A DNA stretch of 64,000 nucleotides from Microvelia longipes (taxonomy: Eukaryota; Arthropoda; Insecta; Hemiptera; Veliidae), in the NCBI GenBank assembly GCA_018340805.1, contig JACMZG010000008.1:81128444-81192443 (forward strand). Reading direction: 5' to 3'. Positions 47,634 to 59,459 of the stretch are shown piece by piece (the stretch's first letter is position 1; every line of letters begins with the position of its first letter). Under the pieces are notes generated by a model. It saw only the letters and a program-made list of their open reading frames with translations, was not told the DNA's origin and did no database searches. The position numbers and the translations under genes are program-made.

Positions 47634-48525
47634 CGTTTTGGTAGCTGACGCAGATTGAATACACGAGCTTTAAAAACGAGGTGTTGAGTGTTGAGGTTAT
47701 TTGTAACAATTAGGTTGATTTAAATGAGTTATTTCGTCATCTTGTAATGTTTTATGCTGATGTTTTTAGATAGGATTATTTTTAATTTAGACTATTTCAA
47801 GGTTTTTCTAAATCTCACATAAAGTGTCCTAACTTTTAAAACATCATTTCTTAGTTCTCACCTCATTCCAATAGACAAAAAACCCTAAACATTTTCAAGA
47901 ACAAACGCTCGAGGAAAAAATGATTTACAGTTGAAAAACATATTTTTTTTGACAATCAAATAAATCTCGGTGTATAGTCTTCATTGATGGTAAATTATCC
48001 CTTTTATAACCTCTCGTCGGGCCCTTTTGAATTTAGTCTCTAATTTACATGTTTTATAGAGTCTATGAGTTGACAAAGAAAACGCCAAGTCGTTCTGTAA
48101 ATAGGTTACAATTACACAGTGTTAACACAATAGGAGGACCTCTGTTTGAATGATGTCTCCGACTTCGTCATCCTTTAACTGTAAGACCTCTAGACATTCT
48201 TTTATATCTATGGAGATCAAAATCCTTTATGATTTATAAAATGTTAATTTTTTTATTCATTATTTAAAAAAATGACGACTAAAACTGAATTTATCGTTAG
48301 TATATAGAGATAGCAGTGAGTTAGCCATAATAAGAAGGTTACTAGCAGGCAAGTTAGGTTATATTAAGTCCCACTAGGATTGCTTTAGTTCGCAGTATTA
48401 AACACTTCTAATAGTACATAGGAACACATAAAAGTACATAGGAAACTTCTGAAGAAGTAAAAGTAAACTACAACACAAAATGTATCAAGCATTAGACTGA
48501 TTTATATTTTTATGTTTTCTAAATC
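47634..48525. other. Intergenic sequence, nothing recognised
   Basis: No coding segment or known repeat was recognised. Confidence 0.4.
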
Positions 48526-48588
48526 ATTCCTGAGGCTCTTTAAGGCATTCTCAAAGCTCTTCAAGGTATTCTCGAAGCTGTTTAAGGC

Positions 48589-48635
<47 letters not shown>

Positions 48636-48655
48636 TATATATATATACATATATA
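48526..48655. repeat. 24-bp tandem (x3) followed by (TA)n
   Basis: Three copies of a unit like cattctcaaagctctttaagg at 48,526-48,590, then TA dinucleotides to about 48,655. Confidence 0.85.
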
Positions 48656-49131
48656 GTAGAAAACTACAAGTCATGTTCCTTTAATAAAGCTAAAGTTATT
48701 ACCAATTCATCAAAGTTATATAGAAATATTTGTGCTTGAAATAAAATCAATAGAGTTGATATTTGGCTGAGCGAGTGATACTTGGTAGTAAGGCCGGGTG
48801 ATAGGAGGCAAGTGGTTCGTGAGCAGCATCTCATTACCGCCCATATTCCCCCAAGTATTCACCCCTTTCTTAGCAGTATTCCAACCTTTTCTAGACAATT
48901 TCATAACCCTTCATATTCTCAGCAATCATTTCTTTCACAATAGATTTCATTGTAGATGATAGTGAAAATATTAAAATACCTTATGTTATAGGTTGCTGAC
49001 ACATACATCCTCTCTAGCTAAGTTTTTATAAATTCTAATTAAGTTTGTTTATATTTTAATTAAGTAGTTTTTAAAAAGATTATTATTAATGCATACATCT
49101 TATTTTATTTATTATTTGCTGTTTGTATTCC
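48656..49131. other. Intergenic sequence, nothing recognised
   Basis: No gene or repeat recognised. Confidence 0.4.
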
Positions 49132-49450
49132 CATAGAGATATATTACTAGAAGGGCCGTATAGGTTAAATTTTGAAACATCGAAAAAGTAACCTGACCGC
49201 TTTCGCTTAGATATTAAATGAAATAATCTGTACAACATCACAATAACTTACATAGCAGAACGTTAAAAATGCAAATCAAAACACAAACAATTCGCAAAAA
49301 GCCAAAATCAATTTATTTATTATAACCTTAATGCACTCTTAAAGGAGGTTTCAATAAGGTTACACAGAGCCCCTGAGAGTCCCAAAAAGGTGTTTCAGGC
49401 CTCTCAATTAATTTAGATAGGCTATGCCCTCTCTAGTATATATCTCTATG
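49132..49450 (+). mobile_element. MITE family B copy 4, complete, perfect 8-bp TSD
   Basis: Starts catagagatatattactaga and ends ctctagtatatatctctatg, which are inverted repeats of about 20 bp. Flanked exactly by tgtattcc at 49,124-49,131 and 49,451-49,458. Length 319 bp, no coding. Best preserved member and a good family reference. Confidence 0.9.
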
Positions 49451-50119
49451 TGTATTCCAAACAACTTGGTTGAATCCAATAAAAGTTTTACGTGGCAAAC
49501 TATCATGGTAGTGGCAAGATATTAATACTTTTACTTCTTTATCTTCGGAATGAATAATATAATAAAAAGCCAGTAGAAGTTCAGACTGTATTACCGTCCT
49601 AATAAGTTAGAAGTTCGAGAGGGAGTTATGATATTACAAAATTTATCTCTAGCAATCTCTGCCCTTGAGTATTACGTTAATTTATCTGATGTTTTATCTA
49701 ATTTATTAAAAAACGGGTTAATATCATTTTTTAAAACCTAAATCCTAATAAAGACTATTCAGAACAAAGTAACAACTAATTTGATGTGTAGAAGGTTCGT
49801 CGGCATAGAACAAGTTATAGAGATTAATAGATAAAACACAAACTTAATGGGGTTCTCAAAGTTTTTAACTCGCAACACTTAGTGTTTTCAAGCAGGCTCT
49901 GAGTTTTCTTAGTCCCTATTTTCTTGGAAACAGTGGCGACAAGATGTAGCATATTACATTCCTTAACTGATTTTACTAATCGGTGCTTTACATGATAAGT
50001 AAAATACTTTTTTTTAAAGAATCCTTTATTGATAAAAAGTAATTTCATCACAAAATAATACACATGTTAGGACTTACTCCCCACTAAAGAACCACAAAAA
50101 GCTCTTTGTTGTGTGGAGG
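49451..50119. other. Intergenic sequence, nothing recognised
   Basis: No recognised gene. A 79-codon minus frame near 49,824-50,063 matches no family. Confidence 0.35.
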
Positions 50120-50149
50120 AGAATTAACGCCGCAGAGGATAACCTGAAA

Positions 50150-50690
50150 CGTTAGAATAATACTAATATAGATGGAGCATCGGACCGTATACACAATGTA
50201 ATGTAACAAATGATAACACGAAAGCCGGTTGACTGGTAGTCTTAAGCAGAGGTGCCACCCTGATAACAAAACATTATTTTAAATATGTGCCATAAATATC
50301 CATTAATGAAGAAAGATCGTAAAGAATAAATGAAATTACTTAAAACACCTGCTGAGTGCTTAAGATGACAAAAACATAGCGGAATACAAGAATCTACATT
50401 TAGTTGACGAGGACTACTTTTAATATAATTTTAATTAAAAACGTTAAACTACAATTTAAAATGCATAAAATATTCTAATGCACCGATATTTATATTAGTA
50501 TTTTATGAATAATCAATCATTAATTAATCATAGAACATAATAATTCACCAACCGGAAGTATTGCCAACGTTTTTATAAGAAAATTGTATATTGTTAGGGT
50601 GGCAGCATTACTTAAGACCACCTGTAAACGGCCTTTCGTGTTGTCAGTAGTGCTCCTTCTATATATATTATTATTCTAAGCCTGATACAC
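50150..50690. mobile_element. Inverted-repeat element, ~100-bp arms
   Basis: Left arm 50,150-50,268 (ttagaataatactaatatag, aacacgaaagccggtt, cttaagcagaggtgccaccc) is the inverse of right arm 50,591-50,690 (gggtggcagcattacttaag, ggcctttcgtgttgtc, tattattattctaagc), with an extra block of about 35 bases in the left arm. The interior is AT-rich with no coding. Probably a MITE or foldback element; no target duplication identified. Confidence 0.65.
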
Positions 50691-51085
50691 ATAAGATAAA
50701 CAAATAAAAACGTATTTGTATCATTAAAATCTAGATAGCATATTTACAATTATAATGAAGTGCACTTAATAAATATTGTAATATTGACAAAAAAAATTGT
50801 TATTTTAATAACTCATATTATTATATTTTTAGTTCTGTATTTATACATAATTAGATTAAAATTATAATTAACTTATTAAAAACTTATATTATAAATCAAA
50901 TATATTAATAGCGTTGGATTAGAATGTCTTCTTTAATACCTTTAAAGATTTAGCAGTTTTAATATTGGATGGCAATTGATTGTAATTAAACGCAGCTACA
51001 TAAAGCCAATGGTTTTGGTCCATTGTAGAGTGTTTTCTATGGAGCCAAGAATATAAATATATTGTTTGACTAGGTACCTAGTGAG
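50691..51085. other. AT-rich intergenic sequence
   Basis: Nothing recognised. Confidence 0.4.
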
Positions 51086-51265
51086 TTAATTTAATGACCG
51101 CATTAAATTTTCCCCTATTTAATGACCGCATTAAATTTTCCCCTATTTAATGACCGCATTAAATTTTCCCCTATTTAATGACCGCATTAAATTTTCCCCT
51201 ATTTAATGACCGCATTAAATTTTCCCCTATTTAATGACCGTGAATTAATTTAATGACTGCATTTT
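51086..51265. repeat. 28-bp tandem array, near-identical units
   Basis: Five full identical copies plus partial ends of a unit made of tttaatgaccgcattaaa and ttttcccctat. Each unit contains a self-complementary core, tttaatg-accg-cattaaa, able to form a 7-bp hairpin. The exact identity contrasts with all the other arrays in the window. Confidence 0.95.
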
Positions 51266-52861
51266 CGTAACTTCTTGATTTATTTACCAATAACTCAAAA
51301 TTAGAACGTATCAAATATGTCTACGTCTAAAAAGGAATCAACAATTTCGACGTCCATAAAGACTCATAAATGAAGCAGTGAGACTTCACTAGTTACAACT
51401 TTTAGAAGCGAGTTGTTTTGATGCAGTTGCAACGATATATTTACAATTTAGCATTTGCCAACAAAAAGTTATAGCTAACATAACCCGGAAAACAGCCTAA
51501 CTGTGATAGACTAAAACATTCTCGTGCACTGATAGAAGGAGTTCTATCCTTAGTTAGTTCTATCATTATTAAGTTCCGCACTAAGTATTCTCACAGTTTT
51601 ATCGTGTAAATAAATAAATAAATTGTAATTAAAAAATAATTTACACAATACCTGGCCAAATTTACAATATAATCACACAAAATGGCTCCAAAATATTAGT
51701 TAGATCTATTTATAATATTAATTGTTTATAATTAAAATCTTGCAAGCCACATAAGCTTAAGGCTTGTGCGTGGCTAGTTTTCCGTTTGATTTGTTACTCT
51801 CAATCTATTTTTTATTAATCTTTTATAATGAAATTAGATATAAAAGATAAGTTTTTATAAATTGTTTACTCTTTGAGTTTATATGATATATATGTAAAAG
51901 TTAAAGTTATTTTTTACTGCAGAATCAACAACCATCGACCTAATTGTTCCTTTTAGCTATTTTTCATAAAAATGACCCTCATGGGATTGTTCTTACAGCA
52001 GAATTCTGCTAAGGAAATTCGCTAAAAAATGTGCTAACGACTTCTCCTTAGTGAATCATCGAACAATTACGTCTAAAAGAGCAAATTAGTAATTTTATTA
52101 CAATCCACTGTCAGATAACTTGTTTTCTGTTTTAAATGCTTAATTACAAACCCTATAATTTACTCCTCTTAAAATCTAAAACATTTATGTAGTTTTCATT
52201 TGTAACACAAAATTACCCTTCTCCTATTAACAGGGTTATTATAACTTGTCCATAAATTAATATTTTAATTCCGAATATCCCTTTACAATTTTTTTAATTA
52301 AGAGTCGGATCTTAAAAAGTTTGAGAAACTCATTCATGATATTCACTTTAATTGAATAACATGAAAATTGAATTAAGTATTGTTGTTTTCAGTGCATTTT
52401 TTTAATTATATTTAAAATTAAAGTAATTAAACAGTGATAACGAAGAAGTAATAGTTTAAGTGAAGGCTTCGAAGTAGTTATTATATTTTAAGGTAAAGTA
52501 AGGTTAGAAGAAATTGAAGAAAATAACATATTTCGCTGCTAAAATTGCACCGTAGCTTTCGTTATTAACAATATACTAGTTTGGCATTCTCAGGTTAAGC
52601 TTCACCTCGTCAGTCAAAATGTAAATTACCAGACTCGGCTTCCCCTCGTGAATACTCGGCTTCGTCTCACGAGTATATTTGTTTTGTTAATCCTCACCTT
52701 CAAAAACAACTTGTCAGCAAAAATTCATTTGTCTGCCCAGTGACATAAACATAACTGTTTATAATCGAAATTAAACAATAATTTCTTTGTAATAATACGT
52801 CTTTTAAAGAGGGTGGTTTGCATATTAAATTTGATTTGATTTATAAAATAACTAAATTAAA
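51266..52861. other. AT-rich intergenic sequence
   Basis: No recognised gene. Near 52,595-52,680 ctcggcttc and ctcgtgaat/cacgagtat recur, a small local repeat. Confidence 0.4.
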
Positions 52862-53450
52862 AAAATCGGGTACGGGGCCATTCGAAACTTTCGTTGCCAC
52901 GTCAAATTCTCTCTTAAAATATACAAATTGCCAATTTTTTTACTGCTATACGTCTTCGGACTCACTTCGCTAGTCCTCAAACGGTAATAAATTAGTTTTA
53001 TTTACAGTGGTCACCCATTTAGTTACTGACTTTAATCGATGCTGTTTAAATTTAATGATCTCACAAAAACGGCTGATATACTAGCCGCTTTAAAACGAAA
53101 CTTAGTATACTTATTTCTTACGAAGTGGATAATTGAACTAATGCTTATAATGAGATGAAACTTGGCATGTTAATTTGCCTTATTTACGACTACAATTGAG
53201 TCGTTATAACGGTAGTGTCATAAAAAATATTATCTGTATAGCACAACTAGACATAAAAATGGATTTTTGTACCAAATTTGGACGCTCTAGCATAATTAAA
53301 CTAGGAGTTACGATGATAAACATACTGACATACACATACACAGACAGACAACTTAGTGACAACCACTCAGAAGGTCTTAAGCACTTAAAATGAATAATTC
53401 AGTAGAAACCCTGGTATCGGATATTTTGCAGCACAATACTTGTCCTATCG
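52862..53450 (+). repeat. Family A copy 8, left part (split by insertion)
   Basis: Head atcgggtacggggccattcg, gtcttcggactcacttcgct, ggtcacccatttagttactg, and right-half words cagacagacaacttagtgac up to cacaatacttgtcctat. The remaining tail (cctgtatacctgcagtataa) is found at 55,606-55,650, so the copy is split by about 2.15 kb of inserted DNA. Confidence 0.85.
53435..53448. repeat. Probable target-site duplication, left
   Basis: aatacttgtcctat. Its partner aatactattcctgtat is at 55,598-55,613; the two differ by a few bases. They bracket the histone H1 / LINE insertion inside a family A copy. Confidence 0.5.
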
Positions 53451-53456
53451 GTTAAT

Positions 53457-53952
53457 GTTTTAGTGGCTGCCTTCTTAACCTTAGGTGATTTGGGTTTAGT
53501 CGTGGTTTTAGTAGTCTTCTTCACTTTAGAAGAAGGCAGCATTTCTTTGGAGAAGTTTTTTAGTGGCGGGCTTGACCTTCTACTCTGTTGGTTTATTTTC
53601 TTACTTGACAACTTTCTTCTTCGTTTGGTTTCTTTGCTTTCAGCAGAAGCTTTGGCGAGCTTGAAGGAACCACATGCACCTTTGCCCTTAGTTTAAAGAA
53701 GAGCTCCTGAAACAGCAGCAGATTTCAAGTATTTCTTGATGAATGGAGCAAGCTTCTCCGCATCAACATTGTACATAGAGGTAATGTATTTCTTGATAGC
53801 CTGGAGAGGCACCTCTCTCTTTCAAAACACTGGACACCATTTCAGCAGTTGGGGGTAAGACGCAACATTCTTCGCTGAAGATCCAATCTTCATTTTAGGA
53901 GCAGCCTTCGCCTCCTTGGGTGTGGACGATGGAGCCGGAGCAGCAGCGGTAT
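53457..53952 (-). pseudogene. H1: Histone H1 retropseudogene
   Basis: Minus-strand translation follows linker histone H1 from near its N terminus (TAAAPAPSSTPKEAKAAPKM) through the winged-helix globular domain (TAEMVSSVLKERGAS, then KKYITSMYNVDAEKLAPFI, KKYLKSAAVSGALL) and GKGACGSFKLAKASAE into the Lys-rich tail (KVKKTTKTTTKPKSPKVKK). Defects: at least two frame breaks in the globular domain, near 53,820-53,870, and a nonsense TAA where the family has the Gln codon of LLQTKGKG (near 53,693). The tail is truncated at about 53,457. No intron and no poly(A) are seen; many histone mRNAs naturally lack poly(A). It is a dead retrocopy or gene fragment. Confidence 0.85.
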
Positions 53953-55460
53953 GATGTTTTTTTTTTTTTTTTTTTAATTTTTTTAAAGCGCATGTTTCAC
54001 CGAGTATTCCATGCGCTCAGGTGGCTATGATATTAGTATTAGCTTTTATTAATGATTAAATTACAATTAAAATGTATATGATTTTATCCTATTATGAGGT
54101 TTTCCAGCCTTTATTTTTTCCCTCTATTGTTGCTTAATATATTAAAGAGAATTGTTTAAACTGTACTATTCTTATTAACATTTCTATGATTTATTATTAT
54201 ATTCTTCCTTAGGTTTAGGGCATAAGAGTTAAAATTTCAGGATTAAACAAGGTAACTTACATTTTAATGACTGGAAAACCTCTTACAGCACAAGCAAAAA
54301 TATGGTTAAAATTTTATCAATCATTTTAGTCCTGATTCAATCTAATTACAGCATTCCATTATTTATCTCATTTTCCATTTAAATACACATATTGTACAAC
54401 GTTTAATTTGATATACTATTATTATTATTATTATTATTATTATCATTATTACTGCTTTATTTTCCATTTTTTACCTTTCAAGAAACAAGTTATTTTATTT
54501 ATATTTACAAAAGAAAAGAAGAAAATATAAAAACTTAAGAAAAGAATCAAATACAAAAACAATAATAATAATAACAAATGAACATAAATAAATAATTACA
54601 AAATATTAATTTGTTTAAATTTGTTATTAAATTTAAAAAAAAAAAAAAATTAGAGTTGTAATATTCTACAACGCAGTTGTATCCAGACTGCAGACAAAAG
54701 CCTTTAAGTGAGGCAAGAGATCACTCTTCATCCACAAATTCCAGTTTGGAGGCCAATTTAAACTTCTAGTTGATACCTCATTGATTAAATTCCGTCTTTC
54801 TTTTTCGTATAGCGGACAATGGAGAATAAGGTGACTCCAGTCTTGGATAGATATTCCATCGCATGAGCAATAAGGGTCTTGTGCAATATGAAATCTATAT
54901 AGGTAAGCTTTATGAGATCCATGATTTGTTAATGCCATGGTGAACTTATGGTCTAATTTTAAATCACACTCCAGCTTTGATTTAACTGTTGGAAAGAATA
55001 ATTTCGTCCATGAAGCATTTTCAGAATTTTTATACTGATTGTCCCACTTTACAATACTCATATTTCGCAATTGTTGTTTTATAAAGGTTAATGGGGGCTT
55101 CAATATTTCTTCATTTATTCCTACATCAGCAGCAGCTGTCTTGGCTAGACTGTCAGCTCGTTCATTACCTATGATACCTGAGTGGCCTTTAACCCATGCG
55201 ATTTTAACATTTATCTCTAGTTCTCTCATATCAACCAAAAGCCTTCTTATTTCTGTTAAGTCAGATGTCATTAAACCACTATTTTTGATGCTACTGATTG
55301 CTATCAGACTATCAGTGTATACACTTATTTTCCCTGCTCCAGGACTTATATTGCAAGATATCCATTTAAGTGCTAATAACAATGCTCGTATCTCAGCCTG
55401 ATTATTACTGCAATTGACACTAAGTCGAAATGATCCATGCGAAATTTCTACTCCTATATC
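53953..55460 (-). mobile_element. 5'-truncated I/jockey-type LINE with RNase H domain
   Basis: Open minus frame 54,666-55,460 (264 codons plus TAG). It contains ribonuclease H motifs: the Glu in NQAEIRALLLALKWI, the Asp in VYTDSLIAISSI, and WVKGHSGIIGNERADSLAK with the last catalytic Asp. The first catalytic Asp is absent because the element is cut at about 55,460. After RNase H comes a Cys/His segment, CSCDGISIQDWSHLILHCP, usual at the C terminus of LINEs with RNase H. The 3' untranslated part runs about 700 bp to a poly(A) (poly-T on plus at 53,957-53,990). The frame is intact, so it is relatively young. It lies directly against the 5' end of the H1 retrocopy. Confidence 0.9.
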
Positions 55461-55500
55461 CTAGAACTCTTGGAGTAGTTAATTTAGGAGTAGTAGAAAC

Positions 55501-55597
55501 TAAACCGGAGAAGAAGAACCGCCACTAAAAAATCTTCTCCAAAGAAGAAGGAAGCATCTAAAGTGAAGAAGACTGGTAAAACCCCCGACTAAACCCA
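55501..55597 (+). pseudogene. H1: Inverted histone H1 tail fragment
   Basis: Plus-strand frame reads ATKKSSPKKKEASKVKKTGK, a linker-histone C-terminal tail, then a TAA. The DNA closely matches the tail part of the minus-strand retrocopy at about 53,500-53,570 (gccactaaaaaa, cttctccaaagaa, aaagtgaagaagact). It lies in opposite orientation to the main retrocopy, with the LINE between them. Confidence 0.8.
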
Positions 55598-55650
55598 AAT
55601 ACTATTCCTGTATACCTGCAGTATAAATAAGAAAAAGTAAGTTGTTTTAA
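55598..55650 (+). repeat. Family A copy 8, right end, with right TSD
   Basis: ttcctgtatacctgcagtat followed by aaataagaaaaagtaag corresponds to the family A tail (ttcctatatacctacggtat, aattgataaaaagtaaa). It resumes where 53,450 broke off, and the first 16 bases form the right target duplication. Confidence 0.75.
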
Positions 55651-56189
55651 AATTTCCACATTAAATTTTTAATTTACACGCAGAATCGAATATTTGTTAT
55701 TAGTCAGGTTGTTATTAAAGTTGATGCTTAAGCATGAGAACTTTTTGATTCATTTTTACATTAAGAGTCCAGAAGTGTTATAATTTGATTCATTCGTTTC
55801 TCGACTAAATTATAGACTACAATACCAGTCAATTGGCCCTTATCCACTCCGATAGACTTGATGAGCTATTTTATTTATTTTTTTTAGTCTTTTAATTTTT
55901 TTAACAATTTGTTTATTTTTAGATAAAGAAAAAGTAAAACTATTATAAAATTATCACAAAAATTATGTGAAAATTATCTTACCTAGTGATTTATTTAATT
56001 ACAGTTGTATATTATTTAATGTTAAGTGTTATTTTATAAAAAGTTGAAATGTATTTATTTATTGATTTTTATTAAAGGATAAAACTAAATTGTAGTTTTT
56101 TATTACAAGGATTACTAACAATTAACCCGGATCTTCACTCCTGTTCGAAGTTAAACAGTAAATAATTATTTTGTTTAGTCTGGATACTT
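55651..56189. other. AT-rich intergenic sequence
   Basis: Nothing recognised. Confidence 0.4.
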
Positions 56190-56470
56190 CTACGTAATGA
56201 AAAGTTGTAACGTGTAAGTAGTTTACGATAATAAATTATAGAAAAGTTGTAACTTGTATGTAGTTTACGATTATAAATTATAGAAATGTTGTAACTTGTA
56301 AGTAGTTTACGATTATAAATTATAGAAAAGTTGTAACTTAAGTAGTTTACGATAATAAATTATAGAAAAGTTGTAACTTGGAATTAGTTTACGATTATAA
56401 ATTGTAGAAAAGTTGTAACTTTGAGTAGTTTATGATTATAAATCGTAGAAAAGGTTTAACTTTGTAGTTA
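56190..56470. repeat. Tandem array, ~42-bp unit
   Basis: About six copies of gaaaagttgtaacttgtaag followed by tagtttacgattataaattata, with minor differences. Confidence 0.9.
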
Positions 56471-57562
56471 AACACTTAAAAAAATAAGAGCTAATGAGCT
56501 TATACTTCCTTTGGATTCGCTAAAAAGAGTAAGCGAATACTGAGAGGGCAGTATTCAAATTTAAACGAGACTTAATAAGACTCTGACTCAAACTTTCAGA
56601 CTTAAGTAATGTTCTAGATTTCCAAACCAAGAGGCCGACTTAGAAGAGTGCACCGATGCAACTAAATAAAGTCAGTTTTTAATAAAATAGAGATCTACCA
56701 TATTTTTTTATATGGCAGTTATGCAGAACAATTGTCAAAATTAAAAGAAATAGGTTATATCCAATAACTATATTGACCTTAGGGAAATTCAATTTTTCAA
56801 CTTTTTGGACGGTTTATCATAAATGGCTTTGAGAAAACCTTACCACATATTACGACTCTGGTGATATTATCAACAGTGATAACGAAACTTCGCGTCCAAA
56901 ACTCTCCTCCTTTATAATCAGTATAATTACCTGCAACCATAAAACGTGTAGATATTAAATTTACAAAATGCTAATTCATCGTAAATGTCCCCAAAATACC
57001 AAATATCATTCGATTGTAAAATTATTCGGTAACTTTAATTAAAAATGATTTGTGGTAATTATTCGTGGTAGTTTGGTGAGTTTATGGTCAAGCTTTACGA
57101 CCACAAAGCACATATTAATTATACTGGGGGACATTATATACATCTGGCGTTCCCTTCAACTCACCAAGGATCTGGAAGGAAATTAGAACATCATTTCTAA
57201 GCTATTGTCATTTTATGTCCAATCGACTAACAAGTTGTTTGGTGAGACCGCTTGTCAAGATTTTACACGCGGATTTTTTAAAAGTCATATAAAGTCAAAT
57301 ATTAAATGAGCGTAATCGATATGACAGTTTATTGGAGGATCATATACGCTACTAATAATCCGTGGTACGATTCTGACATAACTATGTTATTTTAGATTTG
57401 ATATGTTCATTCTGATGTATTTCAGTACATTAAGGTGAACCAAAACTGAATATTTGTATGCCGAATAAAGCTGCACGCAATTGGTTACACGTTTGGCGCT
57501 CATTTAGACGTGCTTTTTGTTGAATCTCTGTGGGTCGACGGACACTTCACTCGGTCTTGCGC
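56471..57562. other. Unique sequence, no gene recognised
   Basis: No sustained reading frame and no recognised repeat. Confidence 0.4.
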
Positions 57563-57800
57563 CAAAGATGTTCGACAAAGCCAAAGATGATGGACAAAGC
57601 CAAAGATGATCAACAAAGCCAAAGATGATTAACAAAGCCAAAGATCTTCGACAAAGCCAAATATGATCGACTAAGACAAATATGTTCAACAAAGCCAAAG
57701 ATCTTCGACAAAGCCAAATATGATCGACAAAGACAAATATGTTCGACAAAGCCAAAGATGATCAACAAAGTCAAATATGTTCGACAAAGCCAAAATTGTT
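57563..57800. repeat. Tandem array, 19-bp unit
   Basis: About twelve copies of gacaaagccaaagatgatc with variants (aaatatgttc, aaagatcttc). The Leu/Phe/Trp-rich minus-strand frames are by-products of the repeat. Confidence 0.93.
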
Positions 57801-59340
57801 CGCCCAATCCATAATGCCATTTTTTATCAGTGTATTTTTATCATTTATACTTGCCAAAAAATTAAACCTAACAAATTTAATTTTTATAAATAATGTTGAA
57901 CTATAGTAACATGAAGACTATATTCACTCGATATTGTATAAACGTATCACTTGAATTGTTTAATTTTACCCTTTAGCTTACGATTGATAGCTAAAACGAA
58001 AAATCTTATCTCTTATTTTTGGGGTTCATTCATTATTTTATTTTCTTTTTTTTTTAACCTTCGTTCTTTCTTCCTCCTCCACACATCTCTTCATTCTTAC
58101 TTATAGATCATACACACTGTAACTCATTTAATTACACACAACACAATACATCTCTCAATCCATCCCAAACATTTTTAATTTAATTTGTAATTGTTTAATT
58201 AATTTCTTTGTCTTTTAATATTAAACTTGTAATTATACGACTTATCCAGTGCTGAATGACGGTATTTCAGGAGGGTTTAAGTATTTTTGCACATAATCTC
58301 GCCCACTGGTCAGTAATCCACAGATTTAGGCACATGATGCTTAAAACCCAGATTCTCTCCCTACAAGTGGGCTGGTCAGTGTGACCAAACTAAATCCATT
58401 ATTAATTAAAAGTTAACCCTTGTATCCCTGTATAATGTTGGCACCCCTTTAATTGAAGTAAAATCTTACTTTACTTGACCCTTAAAAGTCTAGAGGCAAG
58501 TTTAAAAACATGGAATAAAACTAGAGGCAACTTGTATTGTTTTTAAACTTGGTGTTTAGGCTAAACCACAATTCTAATGAATCTTATTACGTCTTAATAA
58601 GAAAGATGCGTAATAGAAGCACAAATTTAAAACTACGTTTAAAATTGTACTCGTATGATTCAGATCTTATTTTAACCTCTTACAAAGTTCAGAGTAATAT
58701 AATAATTTCTCTACCAATGTAAATATTTATTAAACAAAAACGTAATCGGTTTTCACTCAAATAAAGGTCATCATCAGTACCGGTAAGACGTTAATTAACT
58801 TTGTTTTGAGTCTTTTCTTATTGTTGACAGATATAAGACTCATGAAAACATACAAAAACCGTGCATAGATAATACACAAACGAAATTATTAGATGTTTAA
58901 TTTGCCTGATGATGCCTGCTGATGGCTTATGATGGCTGATCTATGCCCTAATGATGCCTAATGATGACTGCTATCACTATAGCGAAAGCTCTGCTTGAAT
59001 ATTTTTTTTTGTTAAAGGACTGCTGTCTTGAATAATTTTGTTGCCCTTGTTAATAAAAAATTAAATTATATTTATATTATTTAATTTTAATCACTGACAT
59101 ACTCTTCCAAGCCAAACAACAAACCTTAAATGACTCCATTTCGTGTTTTTGGGTTTATTTAATTTCTCCTTCTTTCTTTTCTTTAGCACTTGATTATTCT
59201 ATTTTTCTCTCTCCCTCTATTCATTATGTAAACTCATTTCCTGAGCAAGAGAGTTGTAACTAACATTAAACTAAGCACAAATGAAATAAGAAAAAATAAG
59301 TGTCGCTGTTTTTAGATTTTAATACTTCAAACCAATTATT
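57801..59340. other. AT-rich intergenic sequence with one hammerhead-like motif
   Basis: No gene recognised apart from the motif at 58,741-58,780. A gatgcctgatgatg-type trinucleotide cluster lies at about 58,905-58,970. Confidence 0.4.
58741..58780 (-). ncRNA. Hammerhead-like core motif, copy 5
   Basis: Minus strand: gtactgatgatgacc, a loop, then gagtgaaaaccgattacg. ctgatga is a perfect CUGANGA box and gaaaac carries the GAAA box. Stem II is weaker than in the 12.6 kb copy. It is a diverged relative. Confidence 0.25.
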
Positions 59341-59397
59341 TCAACACTCATAGAAATCACACACACACATACTTACATACATACATACATACATACA

Positions 59398-59457
<60 letters not shown>
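59341..59457. repeat. (AC)/(ACAT) and (TA)n microsatellite
   Basis: cacacacacat followed by acatacatacatac and TA dinucleotides to about 59,457. Confidence 0.93.

Positions 59458-59459
<2 letters not shown>

Noticed and set aside
57504..57807. Leu/Phe/Trp-rich repeated peptide frames
   Set aside because: They derive from a 19-bp tandem array; two overlapping frames show the same repeated words.
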